The position numbers and the translations under genes were made by a program. The notes beneath the pieces were generated by a model that did no database searches, was not told where the DNA came from, and saw nothing but the letters and a program-made list of their open reading frames with translations. Source: an uncultured Desulfuromonadales bacterium (GTDB lineage Bacteria > Desulfobacterota > Desulfuromonadia > Desulfuromonadales > Geopsychrobacteraceae). Taken from it: a DNA stretch of 17,232 nucleotides. The stretch is taken from NCBI GenBank assembly GCA_945787295.1, contig CALZHQ010000105.1:2820-20051 (forward strand), given 5' to 3'. Positions 8,374 to 15,460 of the stretch are shown piece after piece (the first letter of the stretch is position 1; the number at the start of each line of letters is the position of its first letter).

Positions 8374-10452
8374 ATGTCAAATCTAAGGGCTGACAAACAA
8401 ATTTTCAGCGACGTTCTCAGCGACGACGCCCAATCACCGCTGCAGCAGAAAAAACGCCTGCTTCGGCTGGGATTGTGGATTCTGCTATTGGCTATTTCCC
8501 TGGCTATTTTCCTGATCAACTGGGGATTGGACAACAAAAAGCAGGAGCTGGAAAGATCGCTGGAACAGCGGCTGGAAGTGCTTGCCAAAGGTCGTGTCGA
8601 TGTGATTTCCGGTTGGCTTTCGAGCCTCGCCGAACAGGGTAAACGGATCACCCATTCAGATCTTTTCCAGCTCTATGCGGCCGAAATCGATCTGATCGAA
8701 GAGGACATTTCCCTGCTGCTGACGGCCCCCATTTCCGATACTGAGGCGACCGGCGATGAGATTCAGCAATTGGCCGCCCAACTGCCATTGATGGAAAACC
8801 TGCTGCGCGAATTCACCCAGTACTCTGAATTTTTATCCGGCCGGGTGATCAACCGGTCAGGACGGTCCTTCATTGCGACCGATGCCGATACCACCGCCCT
8901 GAACAAAGACCAGATCGAACTGGCCAAGACGGCACTCAATGAAACCCGGATCATTTTCTCCCCGGCTGAAGCCACCGGTAATGGCCTGGTCATCCACTTT
9001 TATCTGCCGATCCTGCCGCCCCAGGCCGACCCCAAAGATCAACAGGCGGTTGCCGTGTTGCAATTGAGCAAAAACGTTTCCGGAAAAATCAATGAAATCC
9101 TCTCTCCTTCCCCTTTCACTGCAGAAGGAGAGCGCACCCGACTGCTGCAAAAACAAAAGCTCGAATACTCCGAACTGGTTCCCTGGCTGCCTGGAGAATC
9201 GGTCAAGCTGACGCAGGAACCGATTTTCGAAAATCAGCAGCTGCCGTTTGCCGAACGGCTCGGTCTCCGCGAACAGGGTGAAGTCTATTCTGTAGCCCTG
9301 AAAGTACCGGAGCTCGACTGGTGGGTTCTGCTGGAGGCTGATTCTTCCAGCAGCCTCAGCGCTCTTGGCGATTTCCGGCGCGTCACCATCGGCATGTTCA
9401 CCCTGATCAGCCTGCTGTTTTTATTGCTGGTCGGGGCGCTCTGGTGGCGACTGGTCGGGGTCGAGCACAGAAAAATGGCGGCCCAGTTCAAATTGCTCGC
9501 CGAACAGATTGAAAAACAGCGGCAACTGCTCGACAGCATCAACGGCAACCTTTCTGAGTACATCGGACTTAAGGACAACTCCGGTCAGTATCGTTACGTC
9601 AACCCGGCCTTTGCCGAGGCGGTCGGGCGCAGCCAGGAAGAATTGATCGGTCTCGATGATGCTGCGGTTCGGCTCTCAGCCTCAGATCACAATGTGATTG
9701 AGAACCGGCAACAGATCACCATCAATGAAGACATTTACCTCCAGTCGGAGCTGCACCACTTCCAGATTTCAAAAGTTCCCTTCGTTGATCCAGAGGGCCA
9801 ACTGACAGGCATAATCTCCACCTTCCGCGATGTGACAGAGGTGATAAAGCAGCAGCGGAAAACCGAACAGACCACCCGCCAAACGATCGAAGCCCTGGCA
9901 AAAACAGTCGAATTGAATGACCCTCACCTGGCCGGTCACTCACGCTTGATGAGTGCTCTTTCCGTCGTAACCGCAAAAGTTCTCGGCTGTTCCGAACAGG
10001 TGGCAGCGACAGTCGAAACGGCATCATTTCTGTCACAGATCGGCAAGATGTTTATCGATTCGGAACTGCTTCAGAAACCGGGAATCCTGACCGATGAAGA
10101 GAAAAAACAGATGGAGCAGCATGTTGAGCATGCGGCAAATATCTTACGTGATATCGAATTTGACCTGCCGATATTCGAAAGTATTCAGCAGATGAACGAA
10201 CTCCTCGATGGCAGCGGTTATCCAGAAGGGTTAAGCGGTGAGCAGATCGAGTTGCCGGCAAGAATCCTTGCCGTGGCCAACAGCTTTGCCGCCATGCTCA
10301 AACCACGCTCATACCGTCCGGCCAGACCGCTGGACGATATCTTCGACATCCTCGAATCGGCAACAGACAAATACGATGCGCAGGTCATCAAGGCATTGCG
10401 CGAGGCAAGCCATTCGCGAGCCGGAGAAGAAATCCTCAAAGAACATATTTAG
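8374..10452 (+). CDS. Membrane receptor with periplasmic, PAS and degenerate HD-GYP domains (candidate LapD substitute)
   Basis: This 692-residue protein follows lapG by 27 nt and has AAGGGG 7 nt before its ATG. Transmembrane helix 1 is at ~30-50. A periplasmic domain covers ~51-336 and ends in LDWWVLLEAD, reminiscent of Cache-type sensors. Helix 2 is at ~337-360, then a coiled segment, a PAS domain (~385-490), and an HD-GYP region (~500-692). His522 (AGHSR), Lys558, His583 and DGSGYPEGLSG (612-622) remain. The HD pair is Ser554-Gln555, the later HH pair is Met607-Asn608, and the VAD aspartate is Asn636. Most metal ligands are therefore gone and phosphodiesterase activity is unlikely. By position it could be the c-di-GMP receptor that controls LapG, the role LapD has in Pseudomonas. 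The domain call is secure; the role is inference. Confidence 0.85.
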   Translation: MSNLRADKQIFSDVLSDDAQSPLQQKKRLLRLGLWILLLAISLAIFLINWGLDNKKQELERSLEQRLEVLAKGRVDVISGWLSSLAEQGKRITHSDLFQLYAAEIDLIEEDISLLLTAPISDTEATGDEIQQLAAQLPLMENLLREFTQYSEFLSGRVINRSGRSFIATDADTTALNKDQIELAKTALNETRIIFSPAEATGNGLVIHFYLPILPPQADPKDQQAVAVLQLSKNVSGKINEILSPSPFTAEGERTRLLQKQKLEYSELVPWLPGESVKLTQEPIFENQQLPFAERLGLREQGEVYSVALKVPELDWWVLLEADSSSSLSALGDFRRVTIGMFTLISLLFLLLVGALWWRLVGVEHRKMAAQFKLLAEQIEKQRQLLDSINGNLSEYIGLKDNSGQYRYVNPAFAEAVGRSQEELIGLDDAAVRLSASDHNVIENRQQITINEDIYLQSELHHFQISKVPFVDPEGQLTGIISTFRDVTEVIKQQRKTEQTTRQTIEALAKTVELNDPHLAGHSRLMSALSVVTAKVLGCSEQVAATVETASFLSQIGKMFIDSELLQKPGILTDEEKKQMEQHVEHAANILRDIEFDLPIFESIQQMNELLDGSGYPEGLSGEQIELPARILAVANSFAAMLKPRSYRPARPLDDIFDILESATDKYDAQVIKALREASHSRAGEEILKEHI

Positions 10453-10454
10453 AA

Positions 10455-10494
10455 ATTGAGAAAGGGTTCAGAACCCTCTGAACCCTTTCTCAAT
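10455..10494. terminator. Bidirectional terminator hairpin between convergent genes
   Basis: A perfect 16-bp inverted repeat, ATTGAGAAAGGGTTCA (10455-10470) and its complement (10479-10494), surrounds an 8-nt loop. It starts just after the HD-GYP gene's stop and lies 22 bp from the end of the convergent small gene. There is no T-run on the plus side; on the minus side TTTCTAAAT follows. Confidence 0.75.
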
Positions 10495-10516
10495 ACCTGT
10501 TGTAACTGATTGCCTG

Positions 10517-10744
10517 TCAGGCCTGGCTTTTTTTATCCTCAGGCCAGGGCGCTCGCCTTTCCGGCCCTTGATAGTCCTTGGCATTACGATAATCACGTAA
10601 TTTTGCATCGCCGCGAATGATATCAACCCAGCCATCGTTCCGCTCGAACCGCTGAATCTTTCCAGTCGCAATCAGAACATCGAGGACATCATTGCTGACG
10701 GCACTTTCCGTTCCATCGAGATAGACAACATTGACCATAGACAT
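10517..10744 (-). CDS. GSU3473-like small conserved protein
   Basis: This is a 75-residue, mostly hydrophilic protein with no signal or membrane segment. The opening MVNVVYLDGTESAVSNDVLD, the following QRFERNDGW, and the basic YQGPERRAP tail resemble the small GSU3473 family of Geobacter and relatives, whose function is not established. The start at 10744 is supported by GGGGGAGG about 7-9 nt upstream; a second in-frame ATG lies two codons later. The gene converges on the HD-GYP gene across the 16-bp hairpin and has its own upstream region. The YxGPERR motif is shared with several short bacterial proteins, so the family assignment is from memory and moderate. Confidence 0.75.
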   Translation of the reverse strand: MSMVNVVYLDGTESAVSNDVLDVLIATGKIQRFERNDGWVDIIRGDAKLRDYRNAKDYQGPERRAPWPEDKKSQA

Positions 10745-10791
10745 CTAACAACCTCCCCCAAGCTACTATTGTGAGCCAAAAAGTTCATCAG

Positions 10792-10872
10792 AATACTACA
10801 TCACTTTACTGACAATTGCCAGTCTTCGGAAAAACCATTAAAAACAGGCGCAAAGAGCAATACTACACCACT
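10792..10872. repeat. Pair of 14-bp direct repeats in intergenic region
   Basis: AATACTACAYCACT occurs at 10792-10805 and 10859-10872, 67 bp apart, upstream of the GSU3473-like gene. Nothing else is evident in the otherwise AT-rich stretch 10745-10930. Confidence 0.5.
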
Positions 10873-10930
10873 CCACTAATATACCCTGATGACTATTCAA
10901 GTCTTTTAACTGGGTCATACCATTTTTTTC

Positions 10931-10958
10931 TTGACCTAATAAATAATATTGGCATAAT
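10931..10958 (+). promoter_or_regulatory. Sigma-70-type promoter for a short transcript
   Basis: TTGACC (10931-10936) and CATAAT (10953-10958) are separated by 16 bp in AT-rich sequence. Transcription would start near 10965, immediately before the two hairpins at 10971-11034. Confidence 0.6.
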
Positions 10959-10964
10959 AGTCTC

Positions 10965-11034
10965 AAAGAACAGGTGATTTAATCACCTGGAAGCCCGGTG
11001 ATACCCCCCCTCCATCACCGGGCTTCTTCTTTTG
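10965..11034 (+). ncRNA. Candidate ~70-nt small RNA or attenuator leader with two hairpins
   Basis: The putative start follows a good -35/-10 pair. Hairpin 1 is CAGGTGAT-TTA-ATCACCTG (10971-10989). Hairpin 2 has 13-bp arms at 10990-11002 and 11014-11026 around ACCCCCCCTCC, and ends in TTCTTTTG, so it reads as an intrinsic terminator. GGTGAT and ATCACC each occur twice, so the inner pair (10982-10987 with 10997-11002) can form a competing hairpin. The C-rich loop is complementary to Shine-Dalgarno-like GGAGG. It could be a stand-alone regulatory RNA or a leader controlling the ferritin-like gene 98 nt downstream. No known RNA family is recognised. Confidence 0.5.
10990..11034 (+). terminator. 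Rho-independent terminator of the short transcript
   Basis: Thirteen perfect base pairs (GAAGCCCGGTGAT with its complement) enclose an 11-nt C-rich loop, followed by TTCTTTTG at 11027-11034. The next gene starts at 11132. Confidence 0.75.
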
Positions 11035-11131
11035 TTCAAGCCAAGGCCACCTTGCAGCAATTTCCGCGACGAGATAAGATCAATACTCAGGACATACCGC
11101 CTTACGCCTCCACAAACATGTTGGTATCAAT

Positions 11132-11584
11132 ATGAAAAAACACCTGAATTATTGCATTCAGATTGAAGAAATCGTCGGCAAAATTTATCGCACCGTAGCC
11201 CTGTCGCCACGGCTGACAAAAGCCGTTCGGGAAACCCTGCTGGAACTGGCGGCAGATGAAGATGACCATGCCAGTCAACTCCGTTTTGCTCTCCGCTTTC
11301 CAGAAGGCGCCGTCGTTTCGAGCCGGCCTGAAATGCTCGAAAAAGTTCAGTGCCTGTTGCAGGATTCGGAAAGGATTCTGGAAAAAACCGGCCGAATCGA
11401 CATTGATGATCAACAGGCCATAAGTATTGGCGTTGAACTGGAAAAGAAATTCTCTGGAATCCACATCGACAATTCCTTCAACTTCAAAGAGAAGAGCCTG
11501 AAAGAGATGTTCACTGCGATGGCCAAAGATGAAGAGCAACATTGCAAGCGACTTCTGGACCTGCAAAAAAACCTCTGCCAGTAA
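11132..11584 (+). CDS. Ferritin-like/rubrerythrin-type four-helix diiron protein
   Basis: This 150-residue, mostly helical soluble protein carries the ferritin-like metal pattern. There is a Glu in helix 1 (Glu12 or Glu13), an ExxH at Glu43-His46 (DEDDHAS), a Glu in helix 3 (Glu102 or Glu104 in VELEKKF) and a second ExxH at Glu134-His137 (DEEQHCK). The C-terminal rubredoxin domain of classical rubrerythrins is absent. Family members handle iron or peroxide in anaerobes, but substrate and activity cannot be read here. The Shine-Dalgarno sequence is weak, and the alternative ATG at 11118 is closed by a stop. The gene stands alone between a terminator and a palindromic repeat. Confidence 0.75.
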   Translation: MKKHLNYCIQIEEIVGKIYRTVALSPRLTKAVRETLLELAADEDDHASQLRFALRFPEGAVVSSRPEMLEKVQCLLQDSERILEKTGRIDIDDQQAISIGVELEKKFSGIHIDNSFNFKEKSLKEMFTAMAKDEEQHCKRLLDLQKNLCQ

Positions 11585-11591
11585 AATTAAG

Positions 11592-11618
11592 TCGCCAATG
11601 AAATCTCACTGGCGATTT
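11592..11618 (+). terminator. Weak terminator hairpin after the ferritin-like gene
   Basis: TCGCCA (11592-11597) pairs with TGGCGA (11610-11615) across a 12-nt loop and is followed by TTTAT. The stem is short, so this is tentative. Confidence 0.35.
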
Positions 11619-11641
11619 ATTACTGTTATCTCCCCGACCCC

Positions 11642-11762
11642 AGACCGATCAAAAAGATCCAGAGGCAAGGCTTGCGAAACCGCGGCCACGAGGCGTAGCT
11701 TTCGCTACGTCGATTGGCGAGGACTGAGCATAATGCCGCAGATGGTTCTTTTTCATCGGTCT
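11642..11762. repeat. Palindromic intergenic repeat, copy 1
   Basis: This 121-bp imperfect palindrome has outer arms AGACCGAT (11642-11649) and ATCGGTCT (11755-11762), inner CAAAAAG...CTTTTT arms and a central hairpin CGTAGC-TTTC-GCTACG (11694-11709). It shares its order of motifs (CAAAAAG, CCAGA, GCAAGGC, GAGG, GCAGATGG, TTTTCA) with copy 2 at 12818. Its right end touches the hypE stop codon. It lies between convergent genes and may act as a bidirectional 3'-end structure. Confidence 0.8.
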
Positions 11763-12790
11763 TAGCAAATCCGAGGCAGTTGTTCTCCGGCTAACATCTC
11801 AATCGCCCGCATCCCGCCAATCGCGGTCTGCATCATCACCCGGCCATTCGATTCAGTCACCACCTCACCGATAATCGCTGCTCCCGCACCTTCCGGCTGA
11901 GCCAGCATCAGCTGCAACGCCGCATCGGCCTTATCGGCGCTGACAATCGCCAGCAACTTGCCCTCGTTAGCGACAAAAAGAGGATCGAGACCGAGAATGG
12001 CACAGGCACCGGCAACCGTTTCATTCACCGGCAATTCGCTCTCCTGCAGACAGATATCGACCTGTGACTGCAGGGCAATTTCCTTCAATGTTGTCGCCAC
12101 CCCGCCGCGGGTCGGGTCGCGCAGCACATGAATATTCTCGCCAAATTCAGCCAGCAGTTTGGCCACCAGATGATTGAGTGCCATGCTATCGGTCGCGATA
12201 TCGCTCTGCAGATCGAGCCCTTCGCGGCTCGCCAGCACCGCCATGCCGTGATCGCCGATGCTGCCGTTGATGATAACTTTATCCCCCGGCTGGGCGCTGC
12301 TGCCAGCGATTTTAAGCTCATGATCAAACACCCCGATCCCCGAGGTGTTGATGAAGATTTTGTCTCCCTTCCCGCGTGGCACTACTTTGGTATCACCGGT
12401 GACGATTTTGACTTCGGCCTTATCCGCGGCAACTTTCATCGCCTCGAGAACTTCGCGCAGTTCAACCAGAGACAAGCCCTCTTCAAGAATCAAACCGACA
12501 CTGATTGCCAGCGGCCGGGCGCCGCTCATCGCCAGGTCGTTGACCGTGCCGTTGATCGCCAGGTCACCGATATTGCCACCGGGGAAAAAGATCGGATCGA
12601 CCACGTAGGAATCGGTGGTGAAGGCGATTCGTGAAGAATCGATCCCTTCGAGCACCGCGGCGTCGTTCTGATCAGACTGCGCTACCTGTGAAAGGGTCGG
12701 GATAATCAGCTCATCGAGCAGTTGATGGCTCAGTTTGCCGCCACTACCGTGGCCGAGGAGGATGACGTCAGGATTCAAAATAAGCTCCAT
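11762..12790 (-). CDS. hypE: Hydrogenase maturation protein HypE (carbamoyl dehydratase)
   Basis: This 342-residue protein has the PurM/AIR-synthase-like fold. It starts with DVILLGHGSGGK and shows FTTDSYVVDP, GDLAINGTVNDLAMSGARP, TGDTKVV, RDPTRGG and NEGKLL motifs. It ends in PRIC, the invariant C-terminal cysteine that HypF carbamoylates and HypE dehydrates to thiocyanate, the source of the CN ligands of the NiFe centre. Length is typical. The start at 12790 keeps the family N-terminus, although its Shine-Dalgarno sequence is weak. It is last in the hyp operon and is separated from hypD by a palindromic repeat. hypF, needed for function, is not in the window. Confidence 0.96.
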   Translation of the reverse strand: MELILNPDVILLGHGSGGKLSHQLLDELIIPTLSQVAQSDQNDAAVLEGIDSSRIAFTTDSYVVDPIFFPGGNIGDLAINGTVNDLAMSGARPLAISVGLILEEGLSLVELREVLEAMKVAADKAEVKIVTGDTKVVPRGKGDKIFINTSGIGVFDHELKIAGSSAQPGDKVIINGSIGDHGMAVLASREGLDLQSDIATDSMALNHLVAKLLAEFGENIHVLRDPTRGGVATTLKEIALQSQVDICLQESELPVNETVAGACAILGLDPLFVANEGKLLAIVSADKADAALQLMLAQPEGAGAAIIGEVVTESNGRVMMQTAIGGMRAIEMLAGEQLPRIC

Positions 12791-12817
12791 TGATTTCAGC
12801 GATTGACCATCGCAGGA

Positions 12818-12935
12818 GGTTGCTCAAAAAGCCCCAGATGCAAGGCGTCCGAAGGTCGAGAAGTGAGGCCTAGCAGCGCTAGGTCGCAGCGCCGAGATTG
12901 AGGAGAACGCAGCAGATGGGGTATTTTCAGCAACC
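12818..12935. repeat. Palindromic intergenic repeat, copy 2 (inside hyp operon)
   Basis: This 118-bp imperfect palindrome has outer arms GGTTGCT (12818-12824) and AGCAACC (12929-12935), and a central hairpin CCTAGC-AGC-GCTAGG (12869-12883). It lies in the same plus-strand orientation as copy 1. Its right end overlaps the hypD 3' end and supplies the last codons GGT TGC TGA. Confidence 0.8.
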
Positions 12936-14018
12936 GTATTTATACTCCGCGGCGCAGGTGCCTTCGCTGCTCACCATACAAGCCCCCACCGGATTCTCCG
13001 GGGAGCAGGCCTTGCGGAACAGCGGGCATTCCTTCGGCGTCACCTTGCCTTTGAGAATTTCGCCACAGAGGCAGCCCTGGTGCTCCTTCGGCTCCTCAAC
13101 CTCGACCGGCAGCTGGACTTCGGCATCAAAAGCAGCGAACTCTGCACGAATCTTCAAACCACTCCCCGGAATCACACCGATACCACGCCAGGCGCTATCA
13201 CAAGGCTCAAACACCTCCGTCAGCAGCGCCTGCGCCTTGGCGTTGCCTTCCGGCTTGACGATCCGTTGGTACTCGTTTTCCACTTCCGACCGCCCCTGCA
13301 GCACCTGCCGGGCCAGCATCTGCACGCCACGCAGCATATCGAGCGGCTCAAAACCGGTCACCACACAAGGCACCTTGAACTGTTCAACAAGCGGCTTATA
13401 AGCATTGGAGCCGATCACCGCGCTGACATGGGCTGGGCAGATATAACCGTCGACCTTCAATTCCGGATCGCTGGTCAGGGCCGCCATCGGCGTCGGCATG
13501 GTTTTGTGGGCACAGAGGACAAAATAGTTGTTCAGTCCACGACGTTTGGCATCTACCATCGAACCGGCAATCGTCGGGGCGGTGGTCTCAAAACCGACAC
13601 CGAGGAAGATGACTTTTTTATCCTGGTTCTTTTCCGCCAGTGCTACAGCATTGAGGGGAGAGTAGACGATTTTGATCAGCGCACCCGCTGCCTGTTCGCG
13701 CAGCAGGCTGCTGCTGGAACCGGGCACCCGGACCATATCACCGAAGGTGGCAATGATCACATCCTCCTGCCTGGCGTAAGCAACCGCGCGGTCGACATAG
13801 CCGATCGGGGTGACGCAGACCGGACAACCGGGTCCGGAGATCAGCCGGATCTGATCTGGCAGCAGCGAACGGATACCGTGCTGATAAATCGACATGGTGT
13901 GGGTGCCGCAGACCTCCATCAGGGTCATGCTGCCGGGGTAGTCAGCGAGCTCTTTTTCGATGGCGGCGAGCAGAGCTTTCGCCAGCTGCGGATCGCGAAA
14001 CTCGCTCGAATATTTCAT
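12927..14018 (-). CDS. hypD: Hydrogenase maturation protein HypD (iron-sulfur scaffold)
   Basis: This 363-residue protein, with HypC, assembles the Fe(CN)2CO unit. It shows MEVCGTHT with Cys37, GPGCPVCVTP with Cys65 and Cys68, the GFETTAPT and CAHKTMPTPM motifs, and a C-terminal cysteine set (GCLCG, KECPLF, ACSPENPVGACMVSSEGTC) that binds a 4Fe-4S cluster. Its ATG overlaps the hypC stop by 4 nt (ATGA), implying coupled translation. The last residues YKYGC-stop run into the palindromic repeat at 12818-12935, so the terminal Cys is contributed by the repeat and is probably not functional. Confidence 0.97.
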   Translation of the reverse strand: MKYSSEFRDPQLAKALLAAIEKELADYPGSMTLMEVCGTHTMSIYQHGIRSLLPDQIRLISGPGCPVCVTPIGYVDRAVAYARQEDVIIATFGDMVRVPGSSSSLLREQAAGALIKIVYSPLNAVALAEKNQDKKVIFLGVGFETTAPTIAGSMVDAKRRGLNNYFVLCAHKTMPTPMAALTSDPELKVDGYICPAHVSAVIGSNAYKPLVEQFKVPCVVTGFEPLDMLRGVQMLARQVLQGRSEVENEYQRIVKPEGNAKAQALLTEVFEPCDSAWRGIGVIPGSGLKIRAEFAAFDAEVQLPVEVEEPKEHQGCLCGEILKGKVTPKECPLFRKACSPENPVGACMVSSEGTCAAEYKYGC

Positions 14019-14245
14019 TCCGGCGCCAACCCGGCGTCGAGCGCCTCGCGGAAGACATCGAGGGTTTTCTGCGCCTCTTCCGGGTCGATCTTCTCGATAG
14101 CGAAACCGGCGTGCAGCAGCACATAATCGCCGACCGCGACATCATCGAGCATCATCAGACTGCCTTGACGACGCACCCCGTCAACTTCGCAGATTGCGGT
14201 GCCTTCTTCAATTTCGACGACTTTCATCGGTACGGCTAAACACAT
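14015..14245 (-). CDS. hypC: Hydrogenase maturation chaperone HypC
   Basis: This 76-residue protein begins with MCLAVPMKVVEIEE, the HypC/HybG signature in which Cys2 coordinates iron while it is passed between HypD and the hydrogenase large subunit precursor. The QGSLMMLDDVAVGDYVLLHAG barrel segment is typical. It overlaps hypD by 4 nt and follows hypB after 16 nt. Confidence 0.97.
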   Translation of the reverse strand: MCLAVPMKVVEIEEGTAICEVDGVRRQGSLMMLDDVAVGDYVLLHAGFAIEKIDPEEAQKTLDVFREALDAGLAPE

Positions 14246-14261
14246 GGCGTCACCTCACGAA

Positions 14262-14993
14262 TTAATTCTTTATTGCCAACTGCGTACGCAGCCAGTCGTA
14301 CCATTTATCGAGCCCGTCGCCACTGTAGCAGGACAGCTCGATGATCTCGATCTCCGGGTTGACCCGTTTGGCGTACTCGCGGCACTTTTCCAGGTCGAAA
14401 CGCAGGTGCGGCAGCAGGTCGAGCTTGTTGATCAGCATCAGGTTGCTGGCGCGAAACATCTGCGGGTACTTGAGCGGCTTGTCTTCCCCCTCGGTCACCG
14501 ACAGAACCGCCACCTTGGCATCCTCACCCAGATCAAAAGAAGCCGGGCAGACCAGGTTGCCGACATTCTCAATCATCAGCACATCGGTCTTCTCCAGGTC
14601 GAAATGCTCAACCCCGTGACCGACCATGTGGGCGTCGAGATGGCAACCGGCACCGGTGTTGATCTGGTGAGCCGGCACCCCGGTCGCAGCGATCCGGTCG
14701 GCGTCGTTGCTGGTCTGCTGATCCCCTTCCAGAACCGCAAAGCTGAGTTCGCTCTGTAGATCCTTCAAGGTGGTTTCCAGAATGGTGGTCTTGCCGCTGC
14801 CGGGCGAGCTGACCAGGTTCAGGACCAGCAAGCCCTGCTGCTGAAACAGCGCTCGGTTGTTCATTGCCAAGCGGTTATTCTTCGCCAGCAGATCCTCTTC
14901 GATGCTGACTTTTTTCCCCTTGCCATGCTCATGCTGATGTTCATGGTCGTGATGCTGAGGGTCTGCCGGAGCGCAGCCGCAATCGATACACAT
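14262..14993 (-). CDS. hypB: Hydrogenase nickel-insertion GTPase HypB
   Basis: This is a 243-residue SIMIBI-class GTPase that, with HypA, delivers nickel to the hydrogenase large subunit. The N-terminus MCIDCGC matches the high-affinity nickel site, followed by a short His-rich stretch (14-23). The G domain has P-loop SSPGSGKTT (62-70), the metal-binding CHLDAH (117-122), ENVGNLVCP (142-150) and NKLD (189-192). The start is 2 nt from the hypA stop, consistent with one transcript. Confidence 0.97.
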   Translation of the reverse strand: MCIDCGCAPADPQHHDHEHQHEHGKGKKVSIEEDLLAKNNRLAMNNRALFQQQGLLVLNLVSSPGSGKTTILETTLKDLQSELSFAVLEGDQQTSNDADRIAATGVPAHQINTGAGCHLDAHMVGHGVEHFDLEKTDVLMIENVGNLVCPASFDLGEDAKVAVLSVTEGEDKPLKYPQMFRASNLMLINKLDLLPHLRFDLEKCREYAKRVNPEIEIIELSCYSGDGLDKWYDWLRTQLAIKN

Positions 14994-14995
14994 GG

Positions 14996-15337
14996 TCAGT
15001 CGATCTCCATTTCTTTGATCCGTAATTCTTCGCCGGAAAGCAGGTCGCTGGCAGCGCTGTCACATTCGGGACAACAAGCCAGCAGCTCTTCAAGGGGAAA
15101 TTCGTAGCTGCAGTTACGGCACTTGGCGCGAGCCGGGATTCTGTCGATCAACAGCTGTGCACCTTCAAGCAGGGTGCCATTGCTGCAGGCCTCAAAGCAG
15201 AACTCCAGCGCTTCCGGAACTACGCCAGACAAGCTGCCGACCTCAACGGTGACGGAGAGAATCTTCTCTGCCTGCTGCTCCGTTGCGGTGCGCTCGGCAA
15301 TTTCAACAATGCTCTGAGTGATCCCCAGTTCGTGCAA
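14996..15337 (-). CDS. hypA: Hydrogenase nickel metallochaperone HypA (TTG start)
   Basis: With TTG 15337-15335 as start the product is 113 residues and begins MHELGITQSIVEIAE. That puts the invariant nickel ligand His2 in place, as in all HypA/HybF. AAAGGG lies about 6-7 nt upstream of the TTG. The longer open frame to an ATG at 15394 would add 19 residues with no family match and bury His2. The zinc-binding loop is Cys73-x2-Cys76 and Cys89-x2-Cys92. It is the first gene of hypABCDE, divergent from the response regulator. Confidence 0.93.
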   Translation of the reverse strand: MHELGITQSIVEIAERTATEQQAEKILSVTVEVGSLSGVVPEALEFCFEACSNGTLLEGAQLLIDRIPARAKCRNCSYEFPLEELLACCPECDSAASDLLSGEELRIKEMEID

Positions 15338-15392
15338 AAAATTTCCCTTTACAGAAACGGTAAAAAATGTCTTTTTAAAATAACACTGAGAC

Positions 15393-15407
15393 AAAATGTT
15401 ACATTTT
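15393..15407. promoter_or_regulatory. Perfect palindrome upstream of hypA (possible operator)
   Basis: AAAATGT-T-ACATTTT is a 15-bp dyad. On the minus strand it lies in the hypA leader, close to the predicted transcription start. No consensus such as NikR or FNR fits. Confidence 0.4.
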
Positions 15408-15444
15408 CACGCCGAATGCTCACTATAGGCAAATCTATTAAAAA

Positions 15445-15460
15445 AGCAAGTCAACCCCCA
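15445..15460 (-). promoter_or_regulatory. Possible sigma-54 promoter for hypABCDE
   Basis: Read on the minus strand the sequence is TGGGGGTTGACTTGCT, with GG and GC separated by 10 bp and a good TTGCT -12 element but a poor -24 extension. An overlapping sigma-70 reading (TTGCTT at 15449-15444 and TATAGT at 15427-15422, 16-bp spacer) is an alternative. CCGTATACCG (15471-15462) lies immediately upstream and resembles the repeats at 16956-17002. Confidence 0.4.

Noticed and set aside
10965..11034. c-di-GMP (GEMM) riboswitch
   Set aside because: The conserved GEMM core and tetraloop-receptor sequences are absent; only two simple hairpins are present.
13080..14126. 348-codon plus-strand frame over hypD/hypC
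   Set aside because: It is antisense to two unmistakable genes, rich in His/Arg from the mirror frame, and spans the hypC/hypD junction.
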